Source: Pseudomonas cichorii (GTDB lineage: Bacteria; Pseudomonadota; Gammaproteobacteria; Pseudomonadales; Pseudomonadaceae). Taken from it: 64,000 nt of DNA. The DNA is taken from contig NZ_BLVZ01000009.1 of the NCBI RefSeq assembly GCF_015471405.1, positions 62,001 to 126,000 on the forward strand, read 5' to 3'. Position numbers and translations under genes: made by a program. The notes beneath the pieces are model-generated. The model did not search any database and was not told the DNA's origin. It was given only the letters and a program-made list of their open reading frames with translations. Every line of letters starts with the position of its first letter. The stretch's first letter is position 1. Shown here piece by piece: positions 60,101-64,000 of this stretch.

Positions 60101-61180
60101 CCCGCTCAGCGTGACGAGGTTGTTTCCTGCCTGGTCGAACACCAGAGACTGAGGTATTTCTGGGAGGTGGAGGATGCTTGAGAGCCGCGGAGAATCCGGG
60201 TTCTTGACATCCCAGAGGCGAACTTCTCCGTTGAATGCAGCAGTTGCAAGTGTCTGTTCGTTTTCGCTGAATTCAGCCAATACGACATTGTCTCTATGCC
60301 CCGACAGACCTACGCCCGTCACCCGGGAGAGCGACTGTTCGAGAGCGGTACGGGCGGATGGCGAAATATACCCATGCGACGCCGTCGCCCCCGCAGCTTC
60401 GACCGCAAGCAGCAGTGCACGCTGGTCGTTTTTTTTAAGCACATTGCGTGATTGGGAGGACAGCAAAAGCGCGAGACTGCGGTCGGACTGCTCCTGCGCG
60501 CGATCCGCGTTTCTGTCTGCGAGTAGCCCGAGTACAACAGCCGCGGCAGCCACACCGGCGAAGGTGATGGCTGTGGCGGCAAGAGCAAAGATCGTTCTGC
60601 GTTGCCGCACGCGCTCGCGACGAACCAACTTGTCCAATGGAACACCCAGAAGACCGGCGATAAGCTTGAGGCTTCCTCCCTGCTTACCGTCGCCCACGAT
60701 ATTGCCACCTGGCATCACAAACTCTCGTAAGTCTGCAGCGAGAAGCTCGCTGTTCTTGAGAGCCTTTGGTAAATAATCTTCGATTGGGCGGTTGCGATCA
60801 GCCTCGGGCTTGGATGTACCGATCACCGGAAAAATGCGCCGTGCAGGATTAAAAGCTTGAAAAGCCAAAATTTCCTTATTCACCCATTCGGAAGTCGCCG
60901 AATTAGGGGTGCAAAGGACAATCAGGGCATCACTGTCTTCAAGTGCAGCGAGTATAGTTTCGAAGGTTTTACCTCGACTCGCCAAGTCTTCACGGTCACG
61001 AAATATAGGATGCAGTTTGGCGGGAACAGTGCACAACGCACCCGGTGCGTCAAGTAACTCCTTCGGTGTTTTGTAGCGGTCAAGTTTACGCCAGAGCCAC
61101 ATTGCCAGCTGATGGTCGGCGCGCGCATAACTGAAAAACGCGCGGTTAGTGCGAGAGTAAACAACTTGCAAGTCATCCAT
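57173..61180 (-). CDS. TIR-transmembrane-WD40-TPR protein
   Basis: This 1335-residue protein starts with TIR (10-150: NRAFFSYARADHQLAMWLW, SDALIVLCTPNSATSEWVNK), with Glu103 in the catalytic position. A membrane helix lies at about 197-221 (FALAATAITFAGVAAAAVVLG). A helical linker with RALLLAVEAAGATASHG precedes two sets of WD40 repeats (VVLAEFSENEQTLATAAFNG, IKLAFSSDGNILLAG, VTFSPNGRWLLAQEDG). The last ~100 residues are TPR-like (RDTRGLAYALLGRRDEAIAD). ATG 61180 follows TGGAG. Its plan mirrors the gene at 50599, with clearer WD40 units. A membrane-tied NAD-cleaving sensor is a reasonable reading. Confidence 0.82.
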   Translation of the reverse strand: MDDLQVVYSRTNRAFFSYARADHQLAMWLWRKLDRYKTPKELLDAPGALCTVPAKLHPIFRDREDLASRGKTFETILAALEDSDALIVLCTPNSATSEWVNKEILAFQAFNPARRIFPVIGTSKPEADRNRPIEDYLPKALKNSELLAADLREFVMPGGNIVGDGKQGGSLKLIAGLLGVPLDKLVRRERVRQRRTIFALAATAITFAGVAAAAVVLGLLADRNADRAQEQSDRSLALLLSSQSRNVLKKNDQRALLLAVEAAGATASHGYISPSARTALEQSLSRVTGVGLSGHRDNVVLAEFSENEQTLATAAFNGEVRLWDVKNPDSPRLSSILHLPEIPQSLVFDQAGNNLVTLSGTGSSKTNALVWPLHNTGKYPASRPLFDDALPDYAMATSQQLIAVAGDSDEVHLVSRADLSHTTVQRVLQAPIDSEIIKLAFSSDGNILLAGTRASRVLIWDLNDPGPEPVADIFADHQVPPPVPSPAKVDILGISDDHSSLFTASSEWFDNSTWADLNLKLWRLHELRPVGTPTLLPHLGAPNSSAIQAARFIGTGNDLVTVSLDGRVRSWRAGGAQAEQKTAESFMSGEFVSSADMSADGKLFALAAGSEVQMLHLSDMSNSANAINALKLPGFDGSVKFVHFSASAKLLVAGGLDGTARLWNLYSGDPSAFIPVTRPSPYAPAQNTTLSDDGTFAVVLTAGTLEFWNLHAPLAPQLMRSVEVDSARLEQIGDCLGCTVSVSPDQQWAAIQTAERNRAEILELTPNGRSLYVNTRVWSGIDEVTFSPNGRWLLAQEDGAETIYDLSVNAPGIPSRTLVNLPPGSYSRTLSPDSKYVLYERYLFGAERSIGRDQKVGVLAPLEGINELAKRREIKGFSTGIGNAVFSADGQWLALAGESSYPDRSEDDTTIELLRVDNPTVAVMTLSGSEFTTNLQFSGDSRWLLSGSEDSLLRGTYTQTRLWLLDANNAIPTPQPLPGVVTYLHAATLSPDGQFLLTISGAAPTARLWKLTDQVTLAATLIVPKPILNWHYKINFSKDGKVLTVAGTDSPTPYLWRLDSTDIPSRGTPIPNGDRDIKSIDFSADSKHLIIMNSGQTTSGVSGTTGSHVTMVDLETFPQEGSLFQTLETENADQQAAYRQDVGFILAQGKSIRAGLISVAKMLERAERATGRNLTLEEWIKTETSNLYQPTFSRLPVDAQTLEELPGIIARLRSDDPQKANRLTSKLVDWTRQLDEAEVCNSVAWEFSQQLDGQAALDSVSCALSQFPDNENYRDTRGLAYALLGRRDEAIADFQFFVRVQSDNPANTQDVESRQQWIHALQAGKNPFEEPKDSL

Positions 61181-61866
61181 GGTCGGCTCCAGTTGGCCTC
61201 ATAGACGAAATCCTAGCCCAAAAAATGCACTCTGCTTCAGCAGTCAATAAACCCCTTAGTATCCCATCCCGCTCTGGTTCGGAGAGATGAGCATGAGCGC
61301 GCTCATTTAACAATGACCACTCGCTGACAGTGCGCCTTACGGTTTCACTGAATGCCCGCTTTTGGCGGGTTCTGTTGAAAAGTCGGTTTCGGTTTTCACG
61401 ACAGAAAAGTACGCGTCTGAGATTGAAATCCGTGTTTTGAGTAGAGGGTGCAGAGGACTCAGATTTCACGTAGCAGTGTGCAAAAAACTACGTTTTCACC
61501 GCTCAATGCTTGGACCGTCAGCCCGGGTCGACTTTTTCTACAGGATCGGCGGACATCTGACTTTCGGCATTTCGCAATGTTCGGTTAATGAGCTCACTGA
61601 GCCAGTGACTCTGTTGTGAGCCGCAAAATTATTTCGCCTGAGTGGACGACGCAAAAAAGGAAATTGGATGTGTAGTTTTAGGGATTTTGAGTAGTGAGGC
61701 GGGTAGGCGAGCGATTCATGCCAAGCACAGGCAGCGACGGTTGACCATTCTAATTGACGACATTGAACCGCAATCAAAAATGATGCCTGTCACGGAGCGG
61801 GATGTCACGCCGGGAAGTGTCTACGCGCATATCGACCAGTCTCTCGGCCCTTGGGGACAGTGACCG
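61181..61866. other. Decayed or non-coding DNA upstream of the TIR-WD40 gene
   Basis: No convincing intact gene. GCCCGCTTTTGGCGGGTTCTGTTGAAAAG near 61353 looks like the end of an insertion sequence, and a 98-codon minus frame at 61173-61469 is of uncertain reality. A promoter for the TIR-WD40 gene must lie here. Confidence 0.35.
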
Positions 61867-62231
61867 GTGTTCAAAACAAACGTGAAAACATTCGTTTCGT
61901 TTCGTTTCGTTTCGCTGCGCAAAGCGCCGCCGCCGATCAACCTGGTCGACCTGCAGGCCCTGACGACTCATTTTTCGAGCCCGGATTACGATTTTCCGCT
62001 TGATCCGACATACGAGCCGGAGCGTTCGGAGAAGCTTAGGGATGGGAGCATTCCCGTACCGAACCCACTGAAGAATACATCTTTTCTGTGCTCCAAAGGT
62101 ACGTGAAGGTCAACTTGGTGCTGCCAATCGGCGTCGCGCATATGTGGCATGTAGCCATGCAGAGTAAATCTTGCGAGTTGACCGTGCTTGGGCAACACTA
62201 TTGGCCTCTTGTCAGAGGTGGCTTGATCTAG
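61867..62231 (+). pseudogene. Frameshifted remnant gene
   Basis: Two adjacent frames encode one apparent protein. The first runs from GTG 61867 to about 62060 (PPPINLVDLQALTTHFSSPD, then DPTYEPERSEKLRDGSIPVP). The second continues from about 62060 to TAG 62231 (EEYIFSVLQRYVKVNLVLPI, then AHMWHVAMQSKSCELTVLGQ). Both halves look strongly coding, and they join only through a frameshift near 62060. The family is not recognised. A pentanucleotide repeat lies near the 5' end. Confidence 0.65.
61891..61914 (+). repeat. Pentanucleotide tandem repeat (TTCGT)4-5
   Basis: Four exact TTCGT units at 61891-61910 are followed by TTCG. The tract lies in the 5' end of the remnant gene, where loss or gain of a unit changes the frame. 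Confidence 0.9.
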
Positions 62232-62239
62232 GGGTAGGA

Positions 62240-62437
62240 ATGACCAATGAGAAACCATCGCTTTCCCGAAAGGATCTGATCGAACATCATCGATGGGCTC
62301 ATTGGCAAAAGTACGTTCCTGAGATATGCCAACTCAACGAGGACGGCTCTCTCGTTATTCCGGCCGACCTTGTCGAGCAACCGCGATTGCGAGCAGGTAT
62401 ACAAATACCTTCCTATCCTAGATGCGGACATGCGTAA
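62240..62437 (+). pseudogene. Truncated small gene
   Basis: From ATG 62240 (GTAGGA upstream) the frame reads MTNEKPSLSRKDLIEHHRWA, then HWQKYVPEICQLNEDGSLVI and PADLVEQPRLRAG before stopping after 65 residues. The first ~50 residues look like a well-formed protein; the end looks random, which suggests truncation by a past rearrangement. It starts 8 bases after the frameshifted remnant, so both probably belonged to one lost operon. Family unknown. Confidence 0.5.
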
Positions 62438-62678
62438 AGGACACCGCGATAGTTAGCGCCACAATGAAGTCAAATCGGGGTGGCACCCTGTCGTGTTACT
62501 TCTCGGCTATGGCGGGCTTCGTGACCTGCTTGCGCTGCGATGCTCTCTGTTCCAGTCTTCTGCAACTCATTGGTTGTTCGCGTTTCCTGCGGAAAGATCG
62601 CAATAGCGATTCAGAATTTCTTCCTTTTCACCATCTTGCTCGCTGGCCAATCCGCGCCATCGATTAGGTAGTCCTCCC
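62438..62678. other. Gap before the final STAND gene
   Basis: No gene supported. It presumably carries the promoter of the gene at 62679. Confidence 0.4.
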
Positions 62679-64000
62679 ATGCGCACCTTCCGTATCTTCC
62701 TTTCCTCTCCCGGCGACTGTGAGGCTGAACGCACCGCAGCATTTCTTGTTGTCGAAAGCCTAAACGCTGACCCGGTGATCGCTCAGTTTGCGCGGCTAGA
62801 GATCGTGGCATGGGACTGGGGGCCGGGCGTTCCCTTTGATGCCTTGGCGTCACCCCAGGTATCGGTGAACAGCCGCATGCCTGTACCTGAAGAGTGCGAC
62901 GTTTACATCGGTATTTTTCGCTGCCGCTTTGGTTCGCCGATCCCGATCAACGAATTCCGTAAAGATGATGGCACTTCCTTTCGGTCGGGTAGTGAATATG
63001 AGTTCGATCGGGCCTGGAAGGCCAGGCGCCTCGGAGCCAAAACACCTGAGATCTACGTCTATCGCCTTCAGGATCCGGATACGACGACTTGTGATGCCGA
63101 GCAGCTCAGCTTGTTGAACGCATTCTTTGATGCGGCACCGTTCAAAGCTAAGGGTCAATGGATAGGATCGCTCAACCGTTTTCAAGATACAGCTGACTTC
63201 GAGGGCAAGCTTGAAGGCCACCTGAAGGTGATTCTGAGCAAGTCTCATCCTAGTGCCAAGTTGCGACTGCAAGAATGGCTCGAACGTAAAGCACTTCAGT
63301 TGGAACACGATGCCGGCCCGCGCTATACGCGCGCGACACATGTCGAGTCAGACGTCCGACGCGTGTTCAACTGGCTCCTCGTCCGTAGTAGCGCTATTGA
63401 GGCTCTGGATAAAATATTGTCAGAAATTTGGGAAGAGCTCGATGCTCCTGAGTTCGAGTCCATCAAAGCAGCCATGCAACGCATCGCATCTTGTCTGCGT
63501 GAAAATTGGAATCGGGCTACTCCACCAGACTTCGACTTCATAGAGCGCACACTGACACGCATCGCTGAAACGGCGGCGCAGCTCGAGCATGCAACCGAAT
63601 TAGACGATTCTGGTGAGACATTATCGGGCAACATGGATTTGGATAAATTGCAGGAGATCAAATCGCTCGCAATGGCTGCACTGCGTGATTTAAAGAAATT
63701 TTTAGCTTTTGCCCAGCGGCGAGTACTCCTTCTTGCGGGACCGGCAGGCCAAGGCAAGACGCACACGCTGGTTCATGAAGTTCGGAGCGTGCTTGCCTCT
63801 GGAGGCATTGCGATCGGCGCTCTTGCGCAAACGCTTCCCGATGCGACCGACCTTCGAGGCGCCCTCATAAAGGTATGGGGCTATGGGGAGTCTTCCTTCG
63901 ACGAGCTCCTCGACACCCTTGAGAACGCCGCAGCACAATCAGGGCAACGTGCACTTATAGTTATCGATGCGCTCAACGAGACACCCAATCGAACACGATG
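62679..64000 (+). CDS. DUF4062-NACHT-like STAND protein (partial, runs off the end)
   Basis: The frame is open from ATG 62679 to the window end (440 codons). Residues 1-110 are DUF4062: RTFRIFLSSPGDCEAERTAA, VAWDWGPGVPFDA, CDVYIGIFRCRFGSPIP. A helical linker follows. The P-loop is VLLLAGPAGQGKTHTLVHEV near residue 352, with Walker B ALIVIDALNE near 428. This is the N-terminal two-thirds pattern of a STAND/Avs-like anti-phage sensor; the repeat domain lies beyond the window. It has the same DUF4062-NTPase order as the 39396-43979 gene but little sequence similarity to it. Confidence 0.8.
   Translation, partial: MRTFRIFLSSPGDCEAERTAAFLVVESLNADPVIAQFARLEIVAWDWGPGVPFDALASPQVSVNSRMPVPEECDVYIGIFRCRFGSPIPINEFRKDDGTSFRSGSEYEFDRAWKARRLGAKTPEIYVYRLQDPDTTTCDAEQLSLLNAFFDAAPFKAKGQWIGSLNRFQDTADFEGKLEGHLKVILSKSHPSAKLRLQEWLERKALQLEHDAGPRYTRATHVESDVRRVFNWLLVRSSAIEALDKILSEIWEELDAPEFESIKAAMQRIASCLRENWNRATPPDFDFIERTLTRIAETAAQLEHATELDDSGETLSGNMDLDKLQEIKSLAMAALRDLKKFLAFAQRRVLLLAGPAGQGKTHTLVHEVRSVLASGGIAIGALAQTLPDATDLRGALIKVWGYGESSFDELLDTLENAAAQSGQRALIVIDALNETPNRTR

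Noticed and set aside
61173..61469. 98-codon minus frame just upstream of the TIR-WD40 gene
   Set aside because: Basic, low-complexity content with no recognisable domain; overlaps the TIR gene start. It may be the end of an old insertion sequence.
31958..64000. CRISPR array in the defence island
   Set aside because: No set of regularly spaced direct repeats was found, and the Cas4-like module belongs to the nuclease/helicase fusion.

Overview
This window is a Pseudomonas chromosome segment, most like the P. syringae group. The evidence is gene content and order: thrS-infC-rpmI-rplT-pheS-pheT-ihfA-merR-like, a DpkA-type reductase, a QuiC-type dehydratase tail, Pseudomonas-only small proteins (DUF1654, DUF6555-like, ParD-like), REP elements and CTG-N10-CAG LexA boxes. 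The species assignment is inference.

Positions 1-31913 are core chromosome. They hold a quinate/shikimate catabolic corner (quiC end, TetR regulator, quinate-type shikimate dehydrogenase), an RluA-family pseudouridine synthase, molybdopterin genes (mobA, moaB, moeA), a family 2 glycosyltransferase, a Kef-type antiporter, an orphan FecR, dpkA, and a LexA-controlled 64-residue protein. A ParD-like/methionine aminopeptidase pair, a LexA-controlled DUF1654-endA operon and a complete ribose operon (rbsBACRKD plus a periplasmic nucleoside hydrolase) follow. After several small exported proteins and a cold shock protein comes the translation block from thrS to ihfA, a MerR-like gene and tRNA-Pro(GGG).

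Everything after the tRNA-Pro is accessory and is almost entirely anti-phage in character. In order: an unrecognised protein; a 1130-residue TM0106-type RecB-like nuclease/helicase; a fragment of a tyrosine recombinase; a PIN-like protein; a 1527-residue DUF4062/NTPase/WD40 (STAND) protein sitting between two inverted copies of a ~165 bp MITE-like element; and a type III CBASS operon (capW repressor divergent from CD-NTase, HORMA, TRIP13-like ATPase, effector, DEDD exonuclease). Next is a three-gene cluster (TIR-membrane-propeller protein, NDT-like/TPR/SLOG-like protein, patatin phospholipase), a convergent 1335-residue TIR-membrane-WD40 protein, a zone of decayed genes with a pentanucleotide repeat, and the start of a second DUF4062/NACHT-like gene running off the window end.

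The CBASS genes form one functional unit: CapW should hold the operon off; HORMA and TRIP13-like proteins gate the cyclase; its nucleotide product should switch on the effector. That effector is not NucC. It pairs a SLOG-like Rossmann domain with a nucleoside deoxyribosyltransferase-like domain. The neighbouring 50.6-57.1 kb cluster reuses the same two domain types in reverse order beside a TIR protein and a patatin, so NAD/nucleotide chemistry is a common theme. All defence functions are inferred from domains and context.
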